Positions 52,332 through 61,515 are shown, numbered from the stretch's first letter. The stretch is 64,000 nucleotides of DNA from Xanthomonas arboricola (GCF_002940665.1 NZ_MIGY01000003.1:787573-851572); one strand, 5' to 3'. Program-made: numbers and translations. The notes: generated by a model not told the origin, from the sequence alone.

Positions 52332-54811
52332 ACGTACTGCGTCAAGCCGCGCGCGCCGTGCGCCGCGAATTCCTGGCCGGCGACCTGCTGACCGTGTTCG
52401 CCGCGCTGGTGCTGGGCGTGGCGGTGATGACGGCGGTCGGCACGCTGGTCGATCGGGTGACCCTGGCGCTGACCTCCAGCGCGGCCGAAGTGCTCGGTGG
52501 CGATCTGGGCGTGACCGGCCGCCAGGAGATCCCGGCCGACTTCGCCGAAGAAGCGCAGCGGCGTGGCTTGCGGAGCACGCGCATGGTCAGCTTCCCCAGC
52601 GTCCTGTTTCATGGCGACGCCAGCCAGATGGCCAATATCCGCGGGGTCGGCGCGGGCTACCCATTGCGTGGGCAATTGCTGGTGTCCACGGACAGTGCCG
52701 GCATGCAGGGCAAGCCGGCGGGCGCACCACCGCCGGGCCAGGCCTATGCCGATCCCCGCCTGCTGGAGGCCCTGGGCCTGCGCGTGGGCGAACAGCTGGA
52801 ATTCGGCGCCGGCCATCTCACCATCACCGGCGTGTTGCGTGCCGAACCGGATGCGTCCGGTGAGCTGATGCAGCTGTCGCCGCCGCTGCTGGTCAATCGC
52901 GCCGATATCGATGGTGCCGGCCTGCTCGGCCCGGGCAGCCGCGCCTCGTACCGGCTGATGTTCTCCGGCGCGCCCGATGCCATCGCCGACTTGCGTGCGT
53001 GGCTGAAACCGCGCGCCAGCGAATACCGCCTGGTCGGCATCGAGGACACCCAGCGCGGCATGCGTGCGGCGTTCGATCGCGCGGGCCGTTTCCTGGCCCT
53101 GTCGGCGTTGCTGGCGGTGCTGTTGTCAGGTGTGGCCACTGCCTTGGCAGCCAACCGCTTTGCGATGCGCCGGATCGACACGGTGGCGGTGTTGCGCTGC
53201 CTGGGCGCACGCCAGCGCGACATCCTGGCGATGCTGTCGCTGCAACTGCTGCTGACCGCGATTCCGGCCTGCCTGGTCGGGATCGGGCTGGGCATGCTGG
53301 CCCAGGAAGGCCTGGTGCAGGCGCTGGGTAGCCTGATCCCGAACCGGCTGCCGTTGCCGCAGGCCACCCCTGCGCTGGCCGGTGCAGGCATCGGCCTGGT
53401 GCTGTTGCTGGGCTTCGGCCTACCGCCGTTGCTGCGGCTGCGCAACGTGCCGCCGATGCGCGTGCTCAACCGCAGCTTTGCCGCGGTGCCGCCGAGTTCC
53501 TTGCTGGTCTACGCCGCGGCGTTGGCGGCCACGCTGGCGCTGACCTTGTACGCGACCGGCAACCTGGTGCTGGCCGGCTGGGTCCTGGGCGGCCTGGCCG
53601 CACTGGCGCTGGTGGCGATGGCGCTGGGACTGGGCCTGCTGGCCTTGCTGCGGCCGATCCAGCACCGCCTGCGCGGCGCCTGGAAGCTGGGCCTGGCCTC
53701 GCTCACGCGGCGACGCGGGCTGAGCGTGGTGCAGTTGGTCGGGCTGTCGCTGTCGTTGTGCGCGCTGCTGCTGCTGGCGGTGGTCGGCCCCGGCCTGCTC
53801 GGGCAGTGGCGCAACCGCCTGCCGGCGGACACGCCCAACTATTTCCTGATGAACATCCAGCCCGAGCAGACCGAGCCGGTGCTGCAGACGCTGCGCGGCC
53901 TGGGCGTGGAGGATGCGGCCGTGGAGCCGTTTTCGACCGGGCGCCTGGTGGCGATCAACGACAGGCCGCCACTACGCGGCGACCGCGATCCGGCCGACGA
54001 TGGCGATGGCGACAACCGCCCGGTCAATTTCTCCTGGCGGCATGCATTTCCGCCGGCAAACACCCTGCTGGAAGGCAGATTCTGGGCGGCCGACAGTACT
54101 GCGCCGGAGGCCTCGGTGGAAGAAGGCTGGGCGCAACGGTACCAGCTCAAACTGGGCGACCGCATCACCCTGCTGCTGGGCGAGCAGCAGCGCAGCTTCA
54201 CCGTCACCAGCATCCGCAAGGCCGACTGGGATTCGTTCCGGGTCAATTTCTTCCTGCTGCTCAATCAGGGCTCGGTCGGCGATGCACCGTACAACCTGAT
54301 TTCCAGCTTCCATCTGCCGCCCGGCAACGCGCCCAGGCTGGCGTCGCTGAGCCGCGACTACCCCAACATTTCGGTGCTGGACATCGATGCGATCCTCGGC
54401 CGCGTGCGCGAGGTGATCGACCAGGTGGCGCAGGCGGTGCAACTGGTCATGGGTTTCAGCCTGCTGGCCGGCGTGCTGGTGCTGCTGGCGGCCTTGCAGG
54501 CCACCGCCGGCGAGCGTCGCTATGACAGTGCGGTGCTGCGCACGCTGGGCGCGCGTCGCGGGCAGTTGCGTGGCGCGGTGCTGGTGGAATTCGGCGCGCT
54601 CGGCCTGTTGGCGGCAACGCTGGCGGTGACCGCCGCCGCGGTGATCGGAGCGGTGGTCGGGCAAAAAGCCTTCGAGATCGCGTTGACGCCGGATTGGCCG
54701 CGCCTGCTGATCGGTGGCACGTTTGGCCTGGTGTTGAGTCTGCTGGCCGGCTGGTCGGGCACGCGACGCATCCTGTCCACGCCGCCGGCGTTGGCGCTGC
54801 GCACCGAGTAA
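52328..54811 (+). CDS. FtsX-like ABC transporter permease (YbbP type)
   Basis: 827 residues, about ten membrane helices in the arrangement helix-periplasmic domain-FtsX block-FtsX block: N-terminal helix AGDLLTVFAALVLGVAVMTA, a large MacB-like periplasmic part (residues 45-240), helices from about 250 on (LLTAIPACLVGIGLGML, LAGAGIGLVLLLGFGLPPLL), a second periplasmic part with DWDSFRVNFFLLL, and the C-terminal FtsX domain (YDSAVLRTLGARRGQLRGA). Works with the preceding ATPase; YbbAP-type complexes are thought to act on hydrophobic molecules at the inner membrane. Confidence 0.93.
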   Translation: MNVLRQAARAVRREFLAGDLLTVFAALVLGVAVMTAVGTLVDRVTLALTSSAAEVLGGDLGVTGRQEIPADFAEEAQRRGLRSTRMVSFPSVLFHGDASQMANIRGVGAGYPLRGQLLVSTDSAGMQGKPAGAPPPGQAYADPRLLEALGLRVGEQLEFGAGHLTITGVLRAEPDASGELMQLSPPLLVNRADIDGAGLLGPGSRASYRLMFSGAPDAIADLRAWLKPRASEYRLVGIEDTQRGMRAAFDRAGRFLALSALLAVLLSGVATALAANRFAMRRIDTVAVLRCLGARQRDILAMLSLQLLLTAIPACLVGIGLGMLAQEGLVQALGSLIPNRLPLPQATPALAGAGIGLVLLLGFGLPPLLRLRNVPPMRVLNRSFAAVPPSSLLVYAAALAATLALTLYATGNLVLAGWVLGGLAALALVAMALGLGLLALLRPIQHRLRGAWKLGLASLTRRRGLSVVQLVGLSLSLCALLLLAVVGPGLLGQWRNRLPADTPNYFLMNIQPEQTEPVLQTLRGLGVEDAAVEPFSTGRLVAINDRPPLRGDRDPADDGDGDNRPVNFSWRHAFPPANTLLEGRFWAADSTAPEASVEEGWAQRYQLKLGDRITLLLGEQQRSFTVTSIRKADWDSFRVNFFLLLNQGSVGDAPYNLISSFHLPPGNAPRLASLSRDYPNISVLDIDAILGRVREVIDQVAQAVQLVMGFSLLAGVLVLLAALQATAGERRYDSAVLRTLGARRGQLRGAVLVEFGALGLLAATLAVTAAAVIGAVVGQKAFEIALTPDWPRLLIGGTFGLVLSLLAGWSGTRRILSTPPALALRTE

Positions 54812-54835
54812 GGCCCGATCCCGATCGGTTCAACC

Positions 54836-54871
54836 CGCGAACGGGCGGCGCGCAGGCGTCGCCCGTTCGCG
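54836..54871 (+). terminator. strong hairpin behind the ABC pair
   Basis: CGCGAACGGGCG (54836-54847) and CGCCCGTTCGCG (54860-54871) are perfect complements around a 12-base loop, 24 bases after the permease stop. Only two T follow, so termination may be partial. Confidence 0.6.
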
Positions 54872-55011
54872 TTCCGTCGCGCTGCCGCATATACCGGCAG
54901 CGCATAAGCACCTTGCCAATCGTACGTTCGCAGCCGCGACCGGACTGCCTACAGTGATATGTCCGGCTGCCGGCCAAGGCGGCCATTCGTTGCCGTCGAG
55001 GTGCCACCGTC

Positions 55012-55929
55012 ATGGCCAGCGTCACTTCCGCTGCGCGTGCGCAACCGCCGCGCGATGCGATTTCCACAGAGCACCCTTCCGGTGTCCGGATCGTGCCGTT
55101 CGATGCCCCGCTGGGCGCCGAAGTGATCGGTCTGGATCTGTCGCAGCCTCTGGATGCGGATACCTTTGCGCGCATCCATCAGGCGCATCTGGACCACCAC
55201 GTGCTCGTGTTCCGCGAGCAACGCATCACGCCGGCGCAGCAGGTCGCTTTCAGCCGTCGCTTCGGCCCGCTGCAGATCCATGTGCTGCGTAACTTCCAGC
55301 TGCGCGGACATCCGGAAGTGCTGGTGGTGTCCAACATCAAGGAGCACGGCGAGCCGATCGGTCTGGGCGATGCCGGGCACTACTGGCATTCGGACCTGTC
55401 GTACAAGGACACGCCCAGCCTGGGCTCGTTGCTGCATGCGCAGGAACTGCCCAGCGAGGGCGGCGACACCTTGTTCGCCAATCAGCACCTGGCCTGGCAG
55501 ACCCTGCCCGACGCGCTCAAGCACACGGTACAGGATCTACGTGCCGAGCACAGCTATCTGGCCAAGTACGAAGAACTGCGTGCGCGCAATCCGTGGCGCC
55601 CGGCGCTGACGCCTGAACAGATCGCCGAAGTGAAACCCGTGCAGCATCCGATCGTGCGCACACACCCGGAAACCGGGCAGAAAGCGTTGTTCGTCAGCGA
55701 GCATTTCACCACCCGTATCGTCGGCTTGCCCGACTACGAAAGTGATGCACTGCTGCAGGCCCTGTTCGCACACAGCACCGGCAGTGCCCTGGTGTATCGG
55801 CACCGCTGGCAGCCGCACGACATGGTGTTCTGGGACAACCGCTCGGTCATACATCTGGCCGCCGGCACGCCCGATCACCTGCGCCGTCGGCTCAACCGCA
55901 CCACCATCGAAGGCGATGCGCCGTTCTAG
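55012..55929 (+). CDS. TauD/TfdA family 2-oxoglutarate- and Fe(II)-dependent dioxygenase
   Basis: 305 residues. The 2-His-1-carboxylate facial triad is seen in YWHSDLSYKD (His and Asp) and WDNRSVIHLA (distal His), with the 2-oxoglutarate Arg in RRRLNRTT near the C-terminus; early segments LGAEVIGLDLSQPL and HHVLVFREQRITPAQQVAFS are typical of TauD. It likely releases sulfite from a sulfonate, or cleaves a related ether or ester. It is followed by a three-gene ABC importer in the order binding protein, ATPase, permease, as in taurine and alkanesulfonate loci; substrate not determined. Confidence 0.92.
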   Translation: MASVTSAARAQPPRDAISTEHPSGVRIVPFDAPLGAEVIGLDLSQPLDADTFARIHQAHLDHHVLVFREQRITPAQQVAFSRRFGPLQIHVLRNFQLRGHPEVLVVSNIKEHGEPIGLGDAGHYWHSDLSYKDTPSLGSLLHAQELPSEGGDTLFANQHLAWQTLPDALKHTVQDLRAEHSYLAKYEELRARNPWRPALTPEQIAEVKPVQHPIVRTHPETGQKALFVSEHFTTRIVGLPDYESDALLQALFAHSTGSALVYRHRWQPHDMVFWDNRSVIHLAAGTPDHLRRRLNRTTIEGDAPF

Positions 55930-56015
55930 CCAAGGTGCTGCCTTGCGCGCGTCTGGCAGCACGTAGTGCGCTGGGAAACGCGCCCTCTTCCTCCCCCCCT
56001 CGACTGGAGCGCCGC

Positions 56016-57059
56016 ATGCGTTTGACCGTTACCTCTCACGCACGTCCGCGCGGACGTTTTTCCCGACGTGTCGCGCTGCTGCTCCTGGCCGCATTGCCGT
56101 TGCTGCACAGCGCGCATGCGCAGGCCGAAGGAAAGCTGCGCGTCGCCAAGCAGTTCGGCATCGTCTATCTGTTGCTGGACGTGGCACAGGATCAGAAGCT
56201 GATCGAGCAGCAGGGCAAGGCGGCCGGCGTGGACATCGACGTGCAGTTTCTGCAGTTGTCCGGTGGTGCGGCAGTCAACGATGCCCTGCTGACCGGTTCG
56301 ATCGATATCGCCGGCGCCGGTGTCGGGCCGTTGTTCACCATCTGGGACCGTACGCATGGCCGCCAGAATGTGCGCGGTGTGGCCTCGCTGGGCAACTTCC
56401 CGTACTACCTGATCAGCAACAATCCGCGCATCAAGAGCATCGGCGATTTCACTCCGCAGGACCGCATTGCGGTGCCGGCCACCGGCGTGTCGGTGCAGTC
56501 GCGTTTCCTGCAGCATGCTTCGCAACAACGCTGGGGCGACAAGGGCACCCATCAACTGGATCCACTGCAGGTCGCGTTACCGCACCCGGACGCGGCCGCC
56601 GCAATCATCCGTGGCCGCACCGAGATCACCGCGCATTTCGCCAGCCCGCCATTCCAGGAGCAGGAACTGGCGCGCAATCCGGCCGCACACATCGTGACCA
56701 GCTCCTACGAGATCGAAGGCGGCCCCTCGTCGGCCACCGTGCTGTATGCCACCGAGACATTCCGCCGCGACAATCCCAAGACCTATCGCGCCTTCGTCGC
56801 GGCGCTGGATCAGGCCGCACGCTTCGTCACCGCGCATCCGGAACAGGCGGCGGATATCTTTCTGCGTCGCAATGGCTCGAGCATCGATCGCGCACTGGTG
56901 TTGCAGATCCTCAAGGACCCGAAAGTGCAGTTCACCGTGGTACCGCAGAACACGCTGGGACTGGGCAAGTTCATGCAGCACAGCGGCGCGATCAAGCAGA
57001 CCCCGAGCAAGCTGAGCGACTACTTCTTCGACGATCCGCTGATTGCCGGTGGGAGCTGA
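56016..57059 (+). CDS. ABC transporter substrate-binding protein (sulfonate/nitrate type)
   Basis: 347 residues with a signal peptide (GRFSRRVALLLLAALPLLHS, with cleavage near AHA-QAEG). The mature protein has the SsuA/TauA/NMT1-like fold: LRVAKQFGIVYLLLDVAQDQ, LSGGAAVNDALLTGSIDIAG and a later PHPDAAAAIIRGRTEITAHF. It would deliver an organosulfur or related small anion to the permease encoded by the following genes. ATG 56016 gives a sound signal peptide. ATPase gene starts 3 bases after its stop. Confidence 0.88.
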   Translation: MRLTVTSHARPRGRFSRRVALLLLAALPLLHSAHAQAEGKLRVAKQFGIVYLLLDVAQDQKLIEQQGKAAGVDIDVQFLQLSGGAAVNDALLTGSIDIAGAGVGPLFTIWDRTHGRQNVRGVASLGNFPYYLISNNPRIKSIGDFTPQDRIAVPATGVSVQSRFLQHASQQRWGDKGTHQLDPLQVALPHPDAAAAIIRGRTEITAHFASPPFQEQELARNPAAHIVTSSYEIEGGPSSATVLYATETFRRDNPKTYRAFVAALDQAARFVTAHPEQAADIFLRRNGSSIDRALVLQILKDPKVQFTVVPQNTLGLGKFMQHSGAIKQTPSKLSDYFFDDPLIAGGS

Positions 57060-57062
57060 GCG

Positions 57063-57902
57063 ATGAGTCCGTCCACACCATTGCTGCAGGTCGATCACGT
57101 CAGCCTGGAATATGCCTCCGCGCAACGCGTGGTGCGCGCCACCCACCGCGTGCGCTTCGATGTGCACGAAGCCGATCGCTTCGTGCTGCTGGGGCCGTCG
57201 GGTTGCGGCAAATCCACCCTGCTCAAGGCGGTGGCCGGCTTCGTCACCCCGCGCGAGGGGCAGATCCGTCTGGATGGCAACGCGGTCACCGGGCCGGGGC
57301 CGGACCGGGTGGTCGTCTTCCAGGAATTCGACCAGCTGGCGCCGTGGAAGACCGTGCGCGAGAACGTGGTGTTCGGCCTGCGCGCAGCCCGCAAGCTGTC
57401 GCGTGCCGAGGCGCGCGAACGTGCCGACGACAGCCTGGCCCAGGTCGGGCTGAGCGCGTTCGCCGGGGCTTACCCGCACACCTTGTCCGGCGGCATGAAA
57501 CAACGCGTGGCGATTGCGCGTGCATTGGCGATGCGCCCACGCGTGTTGTTGATGGACGAACCGTTCGCCGCACTCGATGCATTGACGCGTTCGCGCATGC
57601 AGGAGCAGGTGCTGGAGTTGTGGGAGCAATTGCGCTTCACCTTGTTGTTCGTCACTCATTCGATCGAGGAGGCGCTGGTGGTCGGTAATCGCGTGCTGCT
57701 GTTGTCGCCGCATCCGGGCCAGGTGCGCGCCGAACTCAACGCGCATGCGTTCGGCCCGCACAGCGCCGGCAGCGTGGCGTTCCAGCAGACCGCGCAGCGG
57801 ATTCATCGGCTGCTGTTCGACCTGCCCGACGACGCCCTGGATGACGCCAAGGTGGCGCCATTGCGTCGCCCGGCCGAGCGCCAGCGCGAGGCGCTGCCAT
57901 GA
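57063..57902 (+). CDS. ABC transporter ATP-binding protein (SsuB/TauB-like)
   Basis: 279 residues. Walker A GPSGCGKSTLLKAVAGF near residue 43, Q-loop VVFQEFDQLAPWKTV, signature LSGGMKQRVAIARALAM, Walker B RVLLMDEPFAALDALT and switch FVTHSIEEALV. The EFDQLAPW variation after the Q-loop and overall length match the nitrate/sulfonate/taurine ATPase family. It overlaps the next gene by four bases (ATGA). Confidence 0.94.
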   Translation: MSPSTPLLQVDHVSLEYASAQRVVRATHRVRFDVHEADRFVLLGPSGCGKSTLLKAVAGFVTPREGQIRLDGNAVTGPGPDRVVVFQEFDQLAPWKTVRENVVFGLRAARKLSRAEARERADDSLAQVGLSAFAGAYPHTLSGGMKQRVAIARALAMRPRVLLMDEPFAALDALTRSRMQEQVLELWEQLRFTLLFVTHSIEEALVVGNRVLLLSPHPGQVRAELNAHAFGPHSAGSVAFQQTAQRIHRLLFDLPDDALDDAKVAPLRRPAERQREALP

Positions 57903-58783
57903 GCCGCGCCAACGCCAACGCGCTGTCGCCACTGCCACCAGTGCGGGCCGAGTACGAAGTCGTCCTGCAGCCGCTCGATCCCGCGTTGATTGCAGCCGCC
58001 GTGCCGCTGCGCTGGCGAGCACCGCCATGGCTGCGCAAGGCGCTGGTGCTGGTGGTGCTGGTCGCGGTGTGGGAGATCGCCGCACGCGTGGTTGGCGACG
58101 ATCTGATGCTACCCAGCGTACTGCAGACCGCACGCGCGTTCTCCGATGGGCTGCTGTCGGGCGAATTGCTGCGCCGCGTGGGCGCTTCGCTGCGTGTGCT
58201 GGCGCAGGGTTACGTGCTCGGCGTGGTGCTGGCCTTCGTACTGACCGCGCTGGCCGCCTCCACGCGCTGGGGCCGAGACGTGCTCGGCACGCTGACGGCC
58301 ATGTTCAATCCGCTGCCGGCGATCGCGCTGCTGCCGCTGGCCTTGCTGTGGTTCGGCCTGGGCACCGGCAGCCTGGTGTTCGTGCTGGTGCATTCGGTGC
58401 TGTGGCCGCTGGCGCTGACCACCTATGCCGGCTTCCAGGCGGTGCCGGAGACCCTGCGCATGGCCGGGCGTAATTACGGGCTGCGTGGGCCGCGCTACGT
58501 GGCGCAACTGCTGATTCCCGCCGCGCTGCCGGCGATCCTGTCCGGGCTGAAGATCGGCTGGGCCTTCGCCTGGCGCACCTTGATCGCCGCCGAGCTGGTG
58601 TTCGGCGCCACCTCCGGCCAGGGCGGTCTGGGCTGGTACATCTTCCAGAACCGCAACGAGCTCTATACCGACCGCGTGTTCGCCGGCCTGGCGATGGTGA
58701 TCGTGCTGGGCCTGCTGGTGGAGGGCGTGGTGTTCCAGGCCATCGAGCGGTTGACCGTGCGCCGCTGGGGCATGCAGCGCTAG
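57899..58783 (+). CDS. ABC transporter permease (SsuC/TauC-like)
   Basis: 294 residues with about six membrane helices of the binding-protein-dependent type, after a longer than usual cytosolic N-terminus of about 50 residues. The EAA-like loop that contacts the ATPase reads AGRNYGLRGPRYVAQLLIPA near residue 189, and the first core helix is ALVLVVLVAVWEIAARVV. Final gene of the TauD-ABC group. Confidence 0.93.
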   Translation: MSRANANALSPLPPVRAEYEVVLQPLDPALIAAAVPLRWRAPPWLRKALVLVVLVAVWEIAARVVGDDLMLPSVLQTARAFSDGLLSGELLRRVGASLRVLAQGYVLGVVLAFVLTALAASTRWGRDVLGTLTAMFNPLPAIALLPLALLWFGLGTGSLVFVLVHSVLWPLALTTYAGFQAVPETLRMAGRNYGLRGPRYVAQLLIPAALPAILSGLKIGWAFAWRTLIAAELVFGATSGQGGLGWYIFQNRNELYTDRVFAGLAMVIVLGLLVEGVVFQAIERLTVRRWGMQR

Positions 58784-58954
58784 CGGGGTGACCGCAGGCG
58801 CGGCGCACGGCCGGGCGTTCTGCCTGGCCGTACTGCAGGCGAGCCTTTCGCACCGGCCTCCAGCGGCATGAGCTGCGTGCCGGACTCATCGGCACGGTCG
58901 CGTGCGCTTAACGGGACTGGCTTATGCTGCCGGCCCCTAGCTGCCACTGCCGTC

Positions 58955-59308
58955 ATGCCTACCGCTTCCTTCACTGCCTATCTGTATCCGGTGCTGCTGC
59001 TGCTCGCCAGCAACGTGTTCATGACCTTCGCCTGGTACGGGCATCTGAAGTACAAGAGCACGCCGCTGATGATTGCGATCCTGGTCAGCTGGGGCATCGC
59101 GTTCTTCGAATACTGCCTGCAGGTACCGGGCAACCGCCTGGGCAGCGCGGTGTACTCGGCGCCGCAGCTCAAGGGCATGCAGGAAGTGATCACACTGCTG
59201 GTGTTCGCCGGCTTCTCCACGTTTTACCTGGGCCAGTCGTTGAAGTGGAATCACTGGGCCGCGTTCGGCTTGATCCTGGTGGCGGCGTTCCTGATGTTCA
59301 AGGAGTAA
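58955..59308 (+). CDS. DMT family protein (DUF486)
   Basis: 117 residues, four membrane helices: YLYPVLLLLASNVFMTFAWY, LMIAILVSWGIAFFEYCLQV, MQEVITLLVFAGFSTFYL and WAAFGLILVAAFLMF. The YLQVPGNR-like EYCLQVPGNRLGS and the QLKGMQE segment are characteristic of DUF486, a half-size relative of drug/metabolite transporters. Function unknown. Convergent with the DUF6607 gene, with a REP-like palindrome in between. Confidence 0.9.
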   Translation: MPTASFTAYLYPVLLLLASNVFMTFAWYGHLKYKSTPLMIAILVSWGIAFFEYCLQVPGNRLGSAVYSAPQLKGMQEVITLLVFAGFSTFYLGQSLKWNHWAAFGLILVAAFLMFKE

Positions 59309-59341
59309 CGGCTTTTTGAACGACCAACCGCCGTCTCGCTC

Positions 59342-59436
59342 GTAGGAACGCACCAGGGCGCGACCTCGCAAGAGAGCGCACTGCGGCGCGATGGGCGTTC
59401 TCGGGAATGCCCGATCGCGCCCGGGTGCGCTCCTAC
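59342..59436. repeat. REP-like palindrome, copy 3 (double)
   Basis: Outer arms GTAGGAACGCACCAGGGCGC (starting 59342) and its counterpart ending at 59436 (complement GTAGGAGCGCACCCGGGCGC) bracket an inner palindrome GGCGCGATGGGC / GCCCGATCGCGCC. This is the longest of the three copies and apparently two units nested together. It fills the 140-base gap between convergent genes. Confidence 0.85.
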
Positions 59437-59449
59437 GGCATCCGGATGA

Positions 59450-60373
59450 CTAGTTCGCCGGTTCGACCCACTGCGCGAACACCGCGTCGATCTGCGCGTC
59501 CTTGACCCGTCTGCCGTTCTGCACCATCTCTGCCTGCTCGAACATCGGCATGATCATCGCCATGCCGTCCGGCTTGGTCTTCAGATGCAGGCCGGGTGGC
59601 GTATCGAGGAACCTGGCCCAGCGCGTGCGCACCTTGGCCCAGTAGCCTTGGGTGCCCTTCCAGTACGCATAGGCCGGGGCGAAGTCGACCTCGGTGGTCT
59701 TGCGGTAATCGTTGAAGCCGAACTCGCGCGCGATTGCTTCCTGGCTGCCGTCGGGCTTGCGCAGCACCTTGGTGTTGAACTGTTCGTGGGTCCAGCCGTT
59801 GGGCGTGAGCGTGTGGCGATTGATCACCGCGAGCGCGTTGTAGTCGCTGCGCTTGGTGTACTCGCGGCGCGGCAACGGGCGCCAGCTCAGGTCGCTGGTC
59901 CAGGTGGGATGGCCGTCGGCATAGTCCCAGCGACCGGTGCCGCAATAGCGTGGCGCGTCGCTGACCTCGTAGACGCACTGGGTCCAGGCGCCGGTGGTGA
60001 CTGCCGGCGGCAGCGCGTGCACCGTCCAGGTCTGATCGGCGCTGAATTCGAAACGCTGCGGCGCCTCGTAGATCCAATCCTGCCGCCAATGCTTGGTCAC
60101 ATGCTTGCTTTTTTCGTCGACCAGCAGATGCTGCAGCACGAGCTTGCGCGGTGAATCCTCCACCACGATCACCACTTCGCTGGCGCCGCTGCGCATGGCC
60201 GATGCACGCTCGTAACCGGGCTTGAGCAACACCGTCTCGTCAAAGGCAAAGTCCACCGCGTATTCGCCCTGCATCGCCAGGATGCTCTGCCGATCGCGCT
60301 GAGCGTCGGCGGCGGCAATCAACGGCAACAGGCTCAGCGTCAGTGCGATGCAACGGGAAAACGTTCGGCTCAT
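59450..60373 (-). CDS. DUF6607 family exported protein (haem operon)
   Basis: 307 residues, signal peptide (RCIALTLSLLPLIAAADAQ). The sequence contains SILAMQGEYAVDFAFDETVL, LVLQHLLVDEKSKHVTKHWR, QDWIYEAPQRFEF and SRWDYADGHPTWTSD-like WDYADGHPTWTS segments typical of DUF6607, a family seen with TonB-dependent haem receptors. Biochemical role unknown. Last gene of the minus-strand unit hemP, receptor, 60401 gene, DUF6607. Confidence 0.85.
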   Translation of the reverse strand: MSRTFSRCIALTLSLLPLIAAADAQRDRQSILAMQGEYAVDFAFDETVLLKPGYERASAMRSGASEVVIVVEDSPRKLVLQHLLVDEKSKHVTKHWRQDWIYEAPQRFEFSADQTWTVHALPPAVTTGAWTQCVYEVSDAPRYCGTGRWDYADGHPTWTSDLSWRPLPRREYTKRSDYNALAVINRHTLTPNGWTHEQFNTKVLRKPDGSQEAIAREFGFNDYRKTTEVDFAPAYAYWKGTQGYWAKVRTRWARFLDTPPGLHLKTKPDGMAMIMPMFEQAEMVQNGRRVKDAQIDAVFAQWVEPAN

Positions 60374-60400
60374 CGGAACTCTCGGGAGTGGTTGGAGACG

Positions 60401-61033
60401 TCAGCGGCGCAGGCGCACCAGCGACGTCGTCATATCGGACGGGGTGATGTTGCTGGACGTGATGGAGCTGGTACGCAAGGCGGCAGCGCGCGCGCAGCAG
60501 CAGTCGTCCACCGCCACGCGGCCGTCGATGCCCTCTTCGCGCGCCAGGCGTGCGGCGACCTCCGCACCCAGCGCCGACACGGTCGCCAGGCTGGCGACAA
60601 ACGGCTGCTCGCGGGTGGCGGCGGCCTGCAGGCGCAGCGCGCTCAATCGCCACGCCTCCCCACGCATGCGCCCGGCCAGACGACGCCACAGCCGCTCGCC
60701 GACGCCCAGCTCATGGGTTTCCATCGGCAACGGCGGCAGCCGCGAGACCAGGCGATCCCAGATCAGGAAATCGCTGTCAGGCAGCAGGCAGATCCGCCAG
60801 CAGCACTGCCCCTCGGCATCGAAGAACCAGATGCTCTCGCGCACGCCATCGCTGTCGACCTGCCGGCACGCCGCCGCATCCACCGCATGCTGCCAGCCAT
60901 CCAGTTCGTTGCCCAATGCGGGCCGATACAGGCACAGCACCGTGCCCAGCGCCGCCAACTGCTGCGGCCGCGGCAACGTAGCGCGGGTGGCACGTGCATG
61001 CGACAACGACGGCAGCGGGCGGGCGATGGGCAT
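60401..61033 (-). CDS. haem-locus accessory protein, unknown function
   Basis: 210 residues, no signal peptide. Notable segments are GTVLCLYRPALGNELDGWQH, ESIWFFDAEGQCCWRICLLP and DSDFLIWDRLVSRLPPLP; DDCCCARAAALR near the C-terminus is a three-Cys cluster. Comparable genes in Xanthomonas genomes are often labelled hemin transport protein by neighbourhood alone. It begins five bases after the stop of the truncated receptor and ends 27 bases before the DUF6607 gene, so all are one unit. No catalytic motif is recognised. Confidence 0.65.
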   Translation of the reverse strand: MPIARPLPSLSHARATRATLPRPQQLAALGTVLCLYRPALGNELDGWQHAVDAAACRQVDSDGVRESIWFFDAEGQCCWRICLLPDSDFLIWDRLVSRLPPLPMETHELGVGERLWRRLAGRMRGEAWRLSALRLQAAATREQPFVASLATVSALGAEVAARLAREEGIDGRVAVDDCCCARAAALRTSSITSSNITPSDMTTSLVRLRR

Positions 61034-61038
61034 GGCAG

Positions 61039-61515
61039 CTACCAGCTCAGGGCGCTGGCCGGCCCGCGCACCACTTCGACGCGCTTGAGCGTTTCCAGAT
61101 CGACGAAGTTGCGGTTGGCGTTGAGGTAGCTGCCGAAGCTGAAGGTGTCCGACACCGGCACGTTGTCGACCAGGGTCGCCATGCGGTTGCCGTCCAGCCC
61201 GCGGATGCGGATGCCGCTGGCGCCGGTGAAACGGCCGCTGGTGCTGGTCACCGACACGCCCGGCGTGTAGCGGAACAGATCCTTGAGCTCGCGCACCAGT
61301 TGGTTGTCCAGTTGTTCGCGATCAATCACATCCACCATGCTCGGCACATCGGCCAGGGCGCGCTGGGTACGCGTGGCGGTGACCTGCAGCCGGTCGAAGT
61401 CGTGGGCCTCACGCGCGGCATCACCACTGGCGGCGAGGTCGGCAGCGTGAGCACTCAACGGAAGAGCAGGCAGCGCCAGCGACAGCGCGACCACCAGCGG
61501 ATGCAGGCGCATCAT
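61039..61515 (-). pseudogene. TonB-dependent haem receptor reduced to its plug domain
   Basis: 158 residues remain of a protein normally around 700 or more. Signal peptide (VALSLALPALPLSAHAADL), TonB box-like region FDRLQVTATRTQ, and a complete-looking plug (VIDREQLDNQLVRELKDLFR, then GIRIRGLDGNRMATLVDNVP and LKRVEVVRGPASAL). Intact receptors continue PASALYGSDALGG into the barrel; here PASAL is followed by SW and a stop. Since barrels end in an aromatic residue, SW may be the original C-terminus, implying one in-frame deletion of the whole barrel. It cannot transport haem. Confidence 0.85.
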
